In this document: positions 6,625 through 14,475 of the stretch, one piece after another
Position numbering within the stretch: position 1 is the stretch's first letter
Layout of the letters: every line of letters begins with the position of its first letter
Source: Minisyncoccota bacterium
GTDB taxonomy: Bacteria > Patescibacteriota > Minisyncoccia > Minisyncoccales > CG1-02-41-26
DNA: 22,839 bases
Assembly (NCBI GenBank): GCA_028715435.1
Contig: JAQURU010000003.1
Coordinates: 1 to 22,839, forward strand
Reading direction: 5' to 3'
The notes under the pieces: model-generated
Database searches by the model: none
What the model saw: the letters and a program-made list of their open reading frames with translations, nothing else
Told to the model about the DNA's origin: nothing
Translations under genes and position numbers: made by a program

Positions 6625-8274
6625 ATGGCTAGATACATTTTTATTATGGGTGGGGTTATGTCGGGCATTGGCAAGGGCATAACCACATCATCAATTGGCC
6701 GTATTTTAAAAGATAAGGGCTTTTTAGTTTCAGCCATTAAGATTGATCCATATATTAACGTTGATGCTGGCACCATGAATCCAGTGGAGCACGGCGAAGT
6801 TTTTGTGGCTGATGATGGCACTGAAAGCGATCAAGATATTGGCAATTACGAAAGATTCTTGGGTCAAAACATGTCTATTGATAACTATATGACCACTGGC
6901 AGTGTTTATCTTTCTCTCATTGAAAGGGAAAGAAAAATGGAATTTGGAGGCAAATGTGTTGAAGTGGTGCCTCATATCCCAGAAGAAGTTATTGCTAAAA
7001 TAAAGCGGCTGGAAAAGAAAACAAAGGCTGATTTTATTTTGATTGAAATTGGGGGTACAGTGGGGGAATATCAAAATTTATTGTTTTTAGAGGCAGCTCG
7101 AATGCTAAAATTAAAAGAGCCCAAAAATGTTCTATTTGTTTTGGTAAGCTATTTGCCCATTCCAAATACAATTGGAGAGATGAAAACCAAGCCCACTCAG
7201 TATGCAGTTAGGTCTTTAAATTCAGCGGGCATTCAGCCAGATATTATTATTGCCAGGGCGGCTATGGCTGTGGACGAGCCAAGAAAAAAGAAAATATCAA
7301 TTTTTTGTGGCGTGGATGAAAAAGATATTATTTCTGCCCCCGACATTAAATCAATTTACGAAGTGCCTCTTAATTTTGAAAAAGATGACCTGGGCAATCG
7401 GATTTTAAAAAAGTTCAATCTAAAAGCCAAAAAAAGTAATGGAGGGCAATGGAAAAAAATGTTTAGTAATATTCAAAACCCCACAAAACAAGTAAAAATT
7501 GGCATTGTGGGAAAGTATTTTAAAACAGGGGATTTTACTTTAATGGATTCTTATATCTCTGTCATTGAGGCCATAAAGCATGCCAGTTATTATTTTAAAG
7601 CTAAACCTGAAATCACTTGGATTTCTGCTGAACAATTTGAGGAAAACCCAAAATTATTAGCTGACCTAAAAAAGTTTGATGGTATCATCGTACCTGGAGG
7701 GTTTGGCAATAGGGGAGTGGAAGGTAAAATAAAAGCTATTGAGTTTTGCAGGAAGAAAAAAATTCCGTTTTTTGGGCTTTGTTTGGGCATGCAGTTAGCC
7801 ACTATTGAGTTTGCTCGCAATGTTTGTGGCATTAAAAAAGCCAATTCAATGGAGTTTGCCAAAGCTGAGCTTAGCTCTGACCAAACAGCCGAGCCAGTTA
7901 TTGATATGATGCTAGAGCAGAAAAAATTGCTCAAAGAAAGCAGGTATGGCGGCACAATGCGCCTAGGAGCTTATTATTGCAAAATAAAATCAAAAACGAT
8001 TTCAGCCAAGGCCTATGGTAAAGAGATAATTTCCGAAAGGCATCGCCATAGATACGAACTGAACAATAAGTATAAAGAAATTTTAGAAAAGAGGGGATTG
8101 ATTATTGCTGGCATTAACCCAGAAAAGGACTTGGCGGAAATTGTGGAATTGCCAAAAATAAAACATCCATTCTTTGTGGCCACTCAATTCCACCCAGAGT
8201 TTAAATCCAACCCATTAGAGCCCCACCCATTATTCAGAGAGTTTATAAGAGCTAGCTTAAAGCAAAAAAAATAA
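6625..8274 (+). CDS. pyrG: CTP synthase
   Basis: Makes CTP from UTP, ATP and glutamine, the last step of pyrimidine nucleotide synthesis. 549 aa, full length. The N-terminal synthetase domain begins MARYIFIMGGVMSGIGKGI with P-loop-like GIGKG, then KIDPYINVDAGTMNP and EHGEVFV. The C-terminal class I glutamine amidotransferase has its nucleophile C386 in FFGLCLGMQ, the oxyanion glycines in PGGFGNRG, and H523 and E525 in QFHPEF. All key residues are present. It is the last gene of the ctpA-like/rplI/pyrG run. AAGG 7 nt before ATG is a moderate ribosome site. A bidirectional hairpin follows the stop, where transcription from the right converges. Confidence 0.98.
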   Translation: MARYIFIMGGVMSGIGKGITTSSIGRILKDKGFLVSAIKIDPYINVDAGTMNPVEHGEVFVADDGTESDQDIGNYERFLGQNMSIDNYMTTGSVYLSLIERERKMEFGGKCVEVVPHIPEEVIAKIKRLEKKTKADFILIEIGGTVGEYQNLLFLEAARMLKLKEPKNVLFVLVSYLPIPNTIGEMKTKPTQYAVRSLNSAGIQPDIIIARAAMAVDEPRKKKISIFCGVDEKDIISAPDIKSIYEVPLNFEKDDLGNRILKKFNLKAKKSNGGQWKKMFSNIQNPTKQVKIGIVGKYFKTGDFTLMDSYISVIEAIKHASYYFKAKPEITWISAEQFEENPKLLADLKKFDGIIVPGGFGNRGVEGKIKAIEFCRKKKIPFFGLCLGMQLATIEFARNVCGIKKANSMEFAKAELSSDQTAEPVIDMMLEQKKLLKESRYGGTMRLGAYYCKIKSKTISAKAYGKEIISERHRHRYELNNKYKEILEKRGLIIAGINPEKDLAEIVELPKIKHPFFVATQFHPEFKSNPLEPHPLFREFIRASLKQKK

Positions 8275-8300
8275 ACAGAGAAAATTGTTTCCCCGTTTAT
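8271..8300. terminator. Bidirectional terminator-like hairpin between converging genes
   Basis: ATAAACAGAGAAA (8271-8283) pairs with TTTCCCCGTTTAT (8288-8300) with two A-C mismatches and loop ATTG. Read on the minus strand it is followed by a run of eight T, and on the plus strand by TTATT. It separates pyrG from the converging membrane-protein gene. Confidence 0.6.
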
Positions 8301-8310
8301 TTATTGCTCC

Positions 8311-8691
8311 TTAGCTATGCATATAAAAAGATAAATCTGAAGTAAATTTTCGTCCATGCCAACAGTTTGTAATAAAAATAAAACCTATGGCTATGGAAAT
8401 GATGCCAAACAGGCAATATAAGGCAAAGATTACTACCATGGTTAACCCCATTAAAAAATAAAATAGGGCTATTTTAAGGCAGATCCAAAGCGGGATAAGC
8501 ATAAGAAAAGCAGGTTGACTTGGCGGTGTGTAATCTGTCAGAGAAAGCAAAAGTATTAGACAACCAAGATTAATAACTAACAAACAAATATAGAATACCC
8601 AAAGAAAAACAGGAATACTTATTGCTACTATACACCGATTTGCCTCCTTGCTCAAATAAATATAAGAATCATCAGAATCATTTTTTTTCAT
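8311..8691 (-). CDS. Hypothetical multi-pass membrane protein, 126 aa
   Basis: Not recognised. The chosen start at 8691 (MKKNDSDDSYIYLSKEANR) has GAGGG 5 nt upstream; an in-frame ATG at 8775 would add 28 residues but has no such site. A short polar, acidic N-terminus is followed by a long hydrophobic region (about residues 20-52), a short loop with TDYTPPSQ, and two further membrane segments (about 62-112). The C-terminus is polar (NCWHGRKFTSDLSFYMHS). Three or four membrane passes are likely. It lies downstream of rpmA (15 nt if the longer start were used, 99 nt with this one) and may be co-transcribed. No enzymatic motif is visible. The length is well supported; only the start is uncertain. 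Confidence 0.6.
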   Translation of the reverse strand: MKKNDSDDSYIYLSKEANRCIVAISIPVFLWVFYICLLVINLGCLILLLSLTDYTPPSQPAFLMLIPLWICLKIALFYFLMGLTMVVIFALYCLFGIISIAIGFIFITNCWHGRKFTSDLSFYMHS

Positions 8692-8790
8692 TCTACCCTC
8701 ACTTTTTGAAAATAACCTTTCTTTTATTATTAAGTTGCTGGTTCTAGAAACAAAAATACCGCCAAAAAGCAGCATTTTTGTTTTTACAAC

Positions 8791-9063
8791 CTAAATGACT
8801 TCTACAACCTTGGCTTTGCGTTTTAAGCCCTGGAAAGTAGTTTTTTGAGTGGTTTTAAACCTAACGATGCCTTCTTTTAAAGAAAAAAGAGTGTAGTCCT
8901 TGCCACAACCCACATTTTTTCCAGCTAAGTATTTAGAGCCCCTTTGCCTGATAATAATACATCCTGCTTTGGCTTTTTGGCCATCAGCCATTTTAACTCC
9001 TAAGTATTGGGCATTTGAATCTCTACCTAATTTTGTTGAACCTTTTGCTTTTGTATGTGCCAT
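8791..9063 (-). CDS. rpmA: 50S ribosomal protein L27 (bL27)
   Basis: Ribosomal protein whose N-terminus reaches the peptidyl-transferase centre. 90 aa. The sequence starts MAHTKAKGSTKLGRDSNAQ with no cleavable Firmicute-type extension, then YLGVK, IIIRQRGSKYLAGKNVGCGKD and YTLFSLKEGIVRF, all family hallmarks. The usual partner rplU (L21) and obg are not adjacent; instead it is next to a membrane protein and diverges from a tiny putative membrane ORF. The upstream region on this strand has a TATAAA-like box, but no clear Shine-Dalgarno precedes ATG. Identification is certain. Confidence 0.98.
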   Translation of the reverse strand: MAHTKAKGSTKLGRDSNAQYLGVKMADGQKAKAGCIIIRQRGSKYLAGKNVGCGKDYTLFSLKEGIVRFKTTQKTTFQGLKRKAKVVEVI

Positions 9064-9093
9064 ACTTGTTGAAAAAATTACTTTGTTTATAGT

Positions 9094-9246
9094 ATGATGA
9101 TATCAAATTTTATTGAATTTTGCAAGCATCAGAAACAAAATATCCTGTTGGTTATTATTGTATTCCTCTTGGTTTTGCTGGCCTTTGGCGCTGGAATGGT
9201 TATTCAATTTTACCTCTCCAAACCCATTCTTCAAATTATTCCTTAA
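9094..9246 (+). CDS. Putative small single-pass membrane protein, 50 aa
   Basis: Not recognised. This 50-codon frame diverges from rpmA and ends 11 nt inside the 3' end of the converging recombinase gene. It starts MMISNFIEFCKHQKQN, then has one strong transmembrane helix (NILLVIIVFLLVLLAFGAG), a short tail and IIP. A positive/polar N-terminus followed by one helix fits a membrane peptide and is unlikely by chance. Weak points are the lack of a ribosome site and a TATAGT box lying immediately before ATG, which would place a transcription start inside the frame. It may be a real small protein or the remains of a longer gene. Confidence 0.45.
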   Translation: MMISNFIEFCKHQKQNILLVIIVFLLVLLAFGAGMVIQFYLSKPILQIIP

Positions 9247-10195
9247 GTTCTGAACCGCTGTGGAATTTGCGATGGATGTCTTTGAGTTGTTTGGAAACAA
9301 CGTGGGTGTAGATTTGGGTGGTTGATATATCACTGTGACCTAAGAATTCCTGCAAAGTTCTAATATCAACGCCTTTAGCTAACATATCTGTTGCAAAGGT
9401 ATGCCTGATCGTGTGAGGAACTGTGAAAATAGGCACTCCAGCCCTTATAGCATGCTTTTTGACTATATTTTCAATAGAACGGGTGGTTAGGCGTAAAGAA
9501 CCCTCTTTTTGGCCCTTGTAACGAATAAAAAGAGCTTTTTCGTTGTCATTTTCCCTGGTATCTAAGTATTTCTTCAGCCATCGCAGACATCTGCCCGAAA
9601 AATACACCGGCCGAATTTTTCCGCCCTTGCCAGAGATGCTTATTTCTAATTCTTCTACTGACAGAGGGATTTTGATTTGGTCTCTATCCAAAGCAGCAAT
9701 CTCTGCTACTCTCATTCCAGTAGAAAAAAGAGTTTCTAAAATAGCTCTATCCCGTAAGCCAGTTTGAGAATTTGTATTCGGGGCTAACAGCAATTTTTCC
9801 ACTTGGTCTAAATTCAAAAATTTTACCTTTACATCTTTCCCTTTTTTTGATAATTTTATTTTCTCTGAAGGTAAAGACAAAATATCTCTGTCAGCGAAAT
9901 AATCTAAAAGATTCCTTAAGGCAATTAAATAATAATTCTGTGAAGATTTTTTTAGCGATTGATTATTATTTCGATTTATACTTTTTGAAAGAAAAACTCT
10001 GTAATCCCAAATAATTTCACTAGTTAGCTGGTGGGGGAGTAGGGAAGATAGATTTCTGGCAGCAAGCCAATCAGAAAATTTTTTTAGTAATCTATGGTAG
10101 GTGAGTTGAGTTTTGTTTCCCAAATTTTTTTCTACATCAATATATTCTAAAAAATCCAAAATATGGCTCATTATTGGTTTGTCGCTTTTTTTCAT
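9236..10195 (-). CDS. Tyrosine site-specific recombinase, XerC/XerD type
   Basis: Predicted to resolve chromosome dimers at a dif site, or to integrate mobile DNA. 319 aa, slightly longer than E. coli XerC/D (298). The N-terminal SAM-like core-binding domain (about 8-105) starts ILDFLEYIDVEKN. The catalytic domain carries all residues of the family: R162 (STGMRVAEIAAL), K190 (ISGKGGKIRP), H261 and R264 (PHTIRHTFATD), H287 (LGHSDIS) and nucleophile Y296 (TQIYTHV). A 28-bp inverted repeat of dif geometry lies 45 bp upstream of the start, which supports a chromosomal Xer role. ATG 10195 is used; a second Met at residue 9 is an alternative start. Not flanked by integrase-cargo genes. Confidence 0.92.
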   Translation of the reverse strand: MKKSDKPIMSHILDFLEYIDVEKNLGNKTQLTYHRLLKKFSDWLAARNLSSLLPHQLTSEIIWDYRVFLSKSINRNNNQSLKKSSQNYYLIALRNLLDYFADRDILSLPSEKIKLSKKGKDVKVKFLNLDQVEKLLLAPNTNSQTGLRDRAILETLFSTGMRVAEIAALDRDQIKIPLSVEELEISISGKGGKIRPVYFSGRCLRWLKKYLDTRENDNEKALFIRYKGQKEGSLRLTTRSIENIVKKHAIRAGVPIFTVPHTIRHTFATDMLAKGVDIRTLQEFLGHSDISTTQIYTHVVSKQLKDIHRKFHSGSELKE

Positions 10196-10240
10196 ACTAG
10201 AGAAGTAGTTTTGTTTAATTTATTATGAGTTTATTATTGT

Positions 10241-10268
10241 GCTTCGCTTAACCTGTATTCTGCGAAGT
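10241..10268. other. Candidate dif-like Xer recombination site
   Basis: Read on the minus strand: left arm ACTTCGCAGAA, 6-bp centre TACAGG, right arm TTAAGCGAAGC. The arms are inverted repeats at 8 of 11 positions, and the 11-6-11 layout is that of dif. Against the Bacillus subtilis dif sequence as I remember it, 18 of 28 positions agree. It lies upstream of the Xer gene. An ordinary hairpin is the alternative. Confidence 0.45.
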
Positions 10269-10284
10269 ATAACCTTATAATAGT

Positions 10285-10306
10285 ATAGGGCTTTATCAAG
10301 CCCTAT
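10285..10306. terminator. Hairpin after the 130-aa exported protein gene
   Basis: ATAGGGCTT (10285-10293), loop TATC, AAGCCCTAT (10298-10306): a perfect 9-bp stem ending 1 nt from the stop codon on the minus strand. No T-tract follows, so termination is likely but not classical. Confidence 0.55.
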
Positions 10307-10307
10307 G

Positions 10308-10700
10308 TCAACTCCCCTGCTTGTGGAGAACAAAATTTTTTAAACGTTCCCAGGCCAAACCAAGCGCTTTAAAAAAATCTTGGCGATACTCTTGCTTCTC
10401 TTCTTCCCATCCTTGTTTTATGTTTTGCTCTACCCTATTCAGATAACTTCCAAAATATGGCTCACAATATTTTGTCCAAAAGCCAGTTGCCCAGTTATTA
10501 AATTTTTGCCATTCCCCCACTGCTTTTTGAAAAAAATTTTTTGCTTCGGGCTCAACAGTATATTGCATTAAAGGGTCTGGCACATTAGAAGGGTTTTCTA
10601 TTGGCAAAGTGTCTTTACTAAAAATATTCGCAAAAGAAAATTGTGCTGGTAGTAAAGATAAAAATAAAATTATAAAAGTTATTAAGGTTTTCTTTGGCAT
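10308..10700 (-). CDS. Hypothetical exported protein, 130 aa
   Basis: Not recognised. From ATG 10700 (a TTG codon just before it is ignored) the product begins MPKKTLITFIILFLSLLPAQ and FSFANIFS, a clear Sec signal peptide with a probable cut after residues 24-25. The mature part (about 105 aa) is rich in Trp, Lys and Glu with amphipathic helices, for example NRVEQNIKQGWEEEKQEYR, and contains no Cys pair or catalytic motif beyond a single Cys. It follows gltX by 32 nt and may be the tail of the long operon. It could be a small cell-envelope or coiled helical protein. Confidence 0.7.
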   Translation of the reverse strand: MPKKTLITFIILFLSLLPAQFSFANIFSKDTLPIENPSNVPDPLMQYTVEPEAKNFFQKAVGEWQKFNNWATGFWTKYCEPYFGSYLNRVEQNIKQGWEEEKQEYRQDFFKALGLAWERLKNFVLHKQGS

Positions 10701-10720
10701 CAATTTTATAATTTTAGCTA

Positions 10721-10737
10721 CATAGGCCCGTCCTATG
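10721..10737. repeat. Short hairpin at the gltX stop codon
   Basis: CATAGG (10721-10726), loop CCCGT, CCTATG (10732-10737). It covers the gltX stop codon. No T-tract, so it may only mark the mRNA boundary. Confidence 0.35.
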
Positions 10738-12172
10738 GTGTTAGTTTTTCCTTGGCTTGCTCTATTCTTTGCAGGGTCTTTTCTTTGCCAAGCACTTCTG
10801 CTATTTCAAATGGTCCAGCCGATGCTTGTTTGCCTGACAAGGCTGCTCTTAATGGCCAAAGTATTTTTCCCCTATCACCAAGCTCATTGGCAATTGGCAT
10901 TAAAACTTCACTTAGTTTCTCTTTTGTCCAGTCAGCTTTTTCTATATTAGAAAGCGTATTTGCTAGTTTGTCAAGGGATACAATAACTTCACTATCCCCT
11001 GCCCCTTTCCAAGATAAAATTTCTTTTGGAAAATCTAAGCTGTTTTTAAAAAAGAAATCAATTAATTCAGGAATTTCAGACAGTTTTTTCAGCCGTTCTT
11101 GGTACAGTGCCACCATTGGAGATATTGTAGAAACCTCCACTCCCCCACTTTGTATTAGGTTTGCTTCAATTAAATACGGTATGCATATTTTCGTTAATTC
11201 GTTGAGGTTCATTTTACGAATAAATCCACCGTTGAGCCAATCTAATTTTTGAGCGTTAAAAATCGCTCCTGACTTTTGAATTTTTTCCACTGAAAATTCC
11301 TTTTCCAATTCAGCTAAAGAAAGCACTTCCCTATTATCTCCAGGGTTCCAACCTAACAAAGCAATAAAATTTATTAAGGCCTGGGGCAGATAACCCTGGC
11401 GTTTGTAATCTTCAATAGAAGTGGTCGCTCCGCTTCTTTTGCTTAGCTTAGCTTTGTTTTGCCCTAAAATAAGAGGGAGATGCAAGAATTGCGGACTCTC
11501 AAAGCCAAGAGTTTTTGCTAATAGAATTTGTTTGGGGGTATTAGAAATATGGTCTTCCCCCCTGATAACATGCGAGATTTTCATTTCAAAATCATCAACT
11601 ACACAAGCAAAATTATATAAAGGTTCTTCTAAGTTTTTTGCAATGATCATATCCCCGAATAAAGAGCTGTCATAGGAAATTTTTCCCCTTACTAAATCAT
11701 CAAAGAAAACCTTGGTTTTGGGCATCTTGAATCTAATGGTTCCCTTTCCGTCTTTTCGTTGTTTCTTTTCACATTGGCATTCAAAGATTGGCGGCTTACC
11801 CCGGCTTAACCGCTCTTGTTTTTGGGCTTCAATTTCTTCTGGTGTACAAAAACACCAATAAGCGTTTTTGTCGGCTATTAATTTTTCTAAATATTTTTGA
11901 TATATGCTTATTCTCTCTGATTGGCGAATTGGCCCTTCATCCCAATCAAGTCCAAGCCAATGGAGGCCATCAATAATTGCTTTTTCCCATTCTGGCTTTG
12001 AACGTTCTTTATCTGTATCTTCTATCCTTAAAATAAAAGTACCGTTGAATTTTTTAGCGAATAAATAATTAAACAAAGCTGTTCGGGCTGTGCCAATGTG
12101 CAACGGCCCAGTGGGAGATGGTGCCATTCTTACTCGTATTTCTTTTTGATATTTGATTTCTGATTTTTGCAT
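10733..12172 (-). CDS. gltX: Glutamyl-tRNA synthetase
   Basis: Class I synthetase charging tRNA-Glu; in genomes using GatCAB it also mischarges tRNA-Gln. 479 aa. The HIGH motif is in APSPTGPLHIGTART (residues 17-31) and the KMSKS motif appears as KLSKR (242-246). IEDTDKERS and RGEDHISNT are family signatures. A zinc-like CxC..CxC arrangement is at C107, C109, C132 and C134. The C-terminal helical anticodon-binding region is complete. ATG overlaps the murG stop by 1 nt (TAATG), so it is translated with murG. It ends the cell-wall operon, which is an unusual location. Whether it is discriminating cannot be told from the sequence by eye. Confidence 0.97.
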   Translation of the reverse strand: MQKSEIKYQKEIRVRMAPSPTGPLHIGTARTALFNYLFAKKFNGTFILRIEDTDKERSKPEWEKAIIDGLHWLGLDWDEGPIRQSERISIYQKYLEKLIADKNAYWCFCTPEEIEAQKQERLSRGKPPIFECQCEKKQRKDGKGTIRFKMPKTKVFFDDLVRGKISYDSSLFGDMIIAKNLEEPLYNFACVVDDFEMKISHVIRGEDHISNTPKQILLAKTLGFESPQFLHLPLILGQNKAKLSKRSGATTSIEDYKRQGYLPQALINFIALLGWNPGDNREVLSLAELEKEFSVEKIQKSGAIFNAQKLDWLNGGFIRKMNLNELTKICIPYLIEANLIQSGGVEVSTISPMVALYQERLKKLSEIPELIDFFFKNSLDFPKEILSWKGAGDSEVIVSLDKLANTLSNIEKADWTKEKLSEVLMPIANELGDRGKILWPLRAALSGKQASAGPFEIAEVLGKEKTLQRIEQAKEKLTP

Positions 12173-13275
12173 TAAGTTAAGTATTCTTTTAAATATTCAG
12201 CGATTATTGTGGCGGCTTTGGGCTTACTAAAATAAGCAGAGTTTTCAGCCATTGTTTGTAAAATTTGAGGAGAGTCAAACAAATTCTTTATTTTTTGCAA
12301 AAATAAATGAGGTTTTAAGTTTTGCTCTTCTATTACTTCTCCAGCTCCAAAGTCCGATACTTTGTAAGCGTTTTTCGTTTGATGGTCTTGGGCTGATCCC
12401 ATTAAGGGAATTAAAAGCATTGGTTTTTTAGAAGAGGCAATTTCAAAAATAGCTCCACTCCCTGCCCTTGATATCACTAAATCGCTTGCTGCTAAAGCGT
12501 GCCTTAGTTGCTCCTCGTTTAAAAAAGCCAGGCAATGGTAAAATTTCGATTGTGCTTTATTTAAAATAACGCTGGCTTCTCCTTGGACTTGTTTTTGATT
12601 AGCAATACCTGTTTGGTGTATTATTTCAAATTTATCAATAAGGTCGTTTAAAACTTCAATTATAATTTGGTTAATAGCTCTTGAGCCTTGTGAGCCGCCC
12701 AGAACTAATAATAATGGCTTATTGTTTAAATGAAAAATTTCTTTTGCTTCTTGTTTGCTGCCGTTTAAAAGAGATGTTCTGACTGGGTTGCCCAAGCAAA
12801 TTGTTTTATCTTTTGGAAAATAAGTCGTGTCAGGAAAAGAAGTGAAAATTTCCAGAGCCCATTTACTGCTTATTTTGGAAACTAATCCAGGGGCAACATC
12901 TGATTCTTGTAAAATTAAAGGGATTCTTAGAAATCCACCTCCTAAAGCCACAGGAAAAGAACCGTATCCTCCTTTACTAAAAATAACATCTGGGGCTAGA
13001 AAAAAGAGCCAAAAGATTGACTGGATAAATCCCAGAGGAATTTTAAAAATGTCAACGATGTTTTTCCAGTCAAAGTATCGTCTAATTTTTCCGCAGACAA
13101 TATTTTTTACTTTCACTCTTTCCTGCTTAAGCAAAACTTGGCCGTGGTTATTTTTGGGCCCGGCATAGAAAATTTTTAAGTTTTCTCCTGGATAAACATT
13201 TCTTAATTCTCTGATAATTGCCAGTATAGGATATAGATGGCCAGCGGTTCCTCCGCCAGTAAAAACAATTTTCAT
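12172..13275 (-). CDS. murG: UDP-GlcNAc transferase MurG (lipid II synthesis)
   Basis: Peripheral membrane glycosyltransferase that adds GlcNAc to lipid I, forming lipid II. 367 aa, GT-B fold. The N-terminal loop GGGTAGH is at residues 7-13; the hydrophobic membrane-contact stretch KIPLGFIQSIFWLFF follows. The C-terminal nucleotide-sugar site has LGGSQGSRAIN and SRAGSGAIFEIASSKKPMLL, then AQDHQTKNA. It lies 72 nt after ftsW, the largest internal gap of the operon, holding a palindrome, and overlaps gltX by 1 nt. The position after ftsW matches the classical dcw order, though murC, murB, ftsQ, ftsA and ftsZ do not follow. Confidence 0.97.
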   Translation of the reverse strand: MKIVFTGGGTAGHLYPILAIIRELRNVYPGENLKIFYAGPKNNHGQVLLKQERVKVKNIVCGKIRRYFDWKNIVDIFKIPLGFIQSIFWLFFLAPDVIFSKGGYGSFPVALGGGFLRIPLILQESDVAPGLVSKISSKWALEIFTSFPDTTYFPKDKTICLGNPVRTSLLNGSKQEAKEIFHLNNKPLLLVLGGSQGSRAINQIIIEVLNDLIDKFEIIHQTGIANQKQVQGEASVILNKAQSKFYHCLAFLNEEQLRHALAASDLVISRAGSGAIFEIASSKKPMLLIPLMGSAQDHQTKNAYKVSDFGAGEVIEEQNLKPHLFLQKIKNLFDSPQILQTMAENSAYFSKPKAATIIAEYLKEYLT

Positions 13276-13294
13276 GTTAGGAAATTATTAATTG

Positions 13295-13349
13295 AACCCA
13301 GTAACGCGAGTATCCACCAGCTGGCGGAAAGAGCTGCTTAACTGGGGTT
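13295..13349. repeat. Palindromic element between ftsW and murG
   Basis: AACCCAGT (13295-13302) pairs with ACTGGGGTT (13341-13349) with one bulged G, and an inner palindrome CCAGCTGG (13317-13324) with partly paired flanks sits in the loop. It fills most of the 72-nt gap and touches the ftsW stop codon. It could affect mRNA stability or the ftsW:murG ratio, or be a dispersed repeat. Confidence 0.5.
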
Positions 13350-14475
13350 ATCTCTGTTTTCGACTTATATTTAGCAGTAGGCCAACGCCAATTATTTCTG
13401 CCATGATATGTGACCCTCCATAGCTAAAAAAAGGCAATGGAATACCCCCTAAAGGTAAAATACCTATTATTCCTCCTATATTAGCAAATGCTTGCAAGGT
13501 AATCCAGCAAGTAATTCCCAAGGCCAAGAAGCCCTCAAATGTTTGACCTTTTATTTTAGCCACTTTCAACCCTGAAAAGCAAAAAAGTAAGAATAAAACG
13601 ATTAATAATAAAGCGCCCAAAAAGCCTAATTCTTCAGCCACTACTGCGAAAATAGAATCGGTAATTGATTCCGGTAAAAAACCAAATTTTTGCCTTGAGA
13701 GCCCCAAAGAAAAACTGTCGCCTACTCCCATGATTTTTCCAGATCCAATAGCAATAGCTGCTTGTTTTAATTGAAATCCTTGCCCCATTGGATCTGCATG
13801 AGGGTTTAACATATTCATTACTCTATTCCATCTGTATGGTTCGGATTTAGCAAATATTAAAAAAGCTGTTCCTCCAAGGCCTAAAATCGTAATAGTATGC
13901 CACAAAGGGGCTTTAGAGGCAAAATACATTAAAGCTCCCACTGCGCAAATAATCGCTAAAGTGGTCATATCTGGTTGAATTATTAACCCAGCAATTAAAA
14001 TGCCAAGCATTGTTAAAAAGGGCAGTAATAGCCCTGCTGCTTCTTTTTTTGTTTGGCGTTTGCTGTTTTTTATTTTTTCACCTTGACTCCTTGCTGATAG
14101 CCAGGCAGCCAAATACATAATAAAGCTTATTTTTAAAAACTCTGATGGTTGGAAGCTAAATCCTGGTAATTTTAACCATCTATGGGCCCCTTTTGTTTCA
14201 ATTCCAATACCTGGAGCGAACACTAAAAAAATTAAGATAACATTTATTAAAAATAAAATCGGAGCTATTTTTTGCAGGAATTTTAAAGGGATTTTATAGG
14301 CCGTGATACCTAAAGCCAAGCTAATGCCAATAATTATGGCTTGGTGCAAAAATACCGGCCAAACGTTTCCGTATTGGCTCAAAGAAGCAGGGAAAGAGGT
14401 GGTTCCCATTGTAAAAGTTCCCCAGATTAAAAGCACAGTTGCAATGGCTAAAATTATGCTTCTATGTTTTTTCAT
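13348..14475 (-). CDS. ftsW: SEDS peptidoglycan polymerase FtsW
   Basis: Membrane glycosyltransferase that polymerises lipid II at the division septum, working with a class B penicillin-binding protein. 375 aa with about ten hydrophobic segments. SEDS signatures are the GAHRWLKLPGFSFQPSEFLK block, the long periplasmic loop starting SEPYRWNRVMNMLNP, GQGFQLKQAAIAIGSG, ESITDSIFAVVAEELGF and the C-terminal GIPLPFFSYGGSHIM. The partner PBP is not in the window. Its start overlaps the end of murD by 14 nt. The neighbourhood (mraY-murD-ftsW-murG) favours FtsW over RodA. Confidence 0.94.
   Translation of the reverse strand: MKKHRSIILAIATVLLIWGTFTMGTTSFPASLSQYGNVWPVFLHQAIIIGISLALGITAYKIPLKFLQKIAPILFLINVILIFLVFAPGIGIETKGAHRWLKLPGFSFQPSEFLKISFIMYLAAWLSARSQGEKIKNSKRQTKKEAAGLLLPFLTMLGILIAGLIIQPDMTTLAIICAVGALMYFASKAPLWHTITILGLGGTAFLIFAKSEPYRWNRVMNMLNPHADPMGQGFQLKQAAIAIGSGKIMGVGDSFSLGLSRQKFGFLPESITDSIFAVVAEELGFLGALLLIVLFLLFCFSGLKVAKIKGQTFEGFLALGITCWITLQAFANIGGIIGILPLGGIPLPFFSYGGSHIMAEIIGVGLLLNISRKQR

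Noticed and set aside
8692..8775. Longer start for the membrane protein at 8311-8691
   Set aside because: The inner ATG has a GAGGG ribosome site at proper spacing and the outer one has none; kept only as an alternative.
10285..10306. Alternative dif candidate at the second hairpin near xer
   Set aside because: Its 9-bp arms with a 4-nt loop do not match the 11-6-11 layout, and it abuts a stop codon as a terminator would.
9236..10703. Integrated element bounded by the tyrosine recombinase
   Set aside because: No attachment repeats, no tRNA target next to it and no cargo genes; the gene fits a housekeeping Xer.
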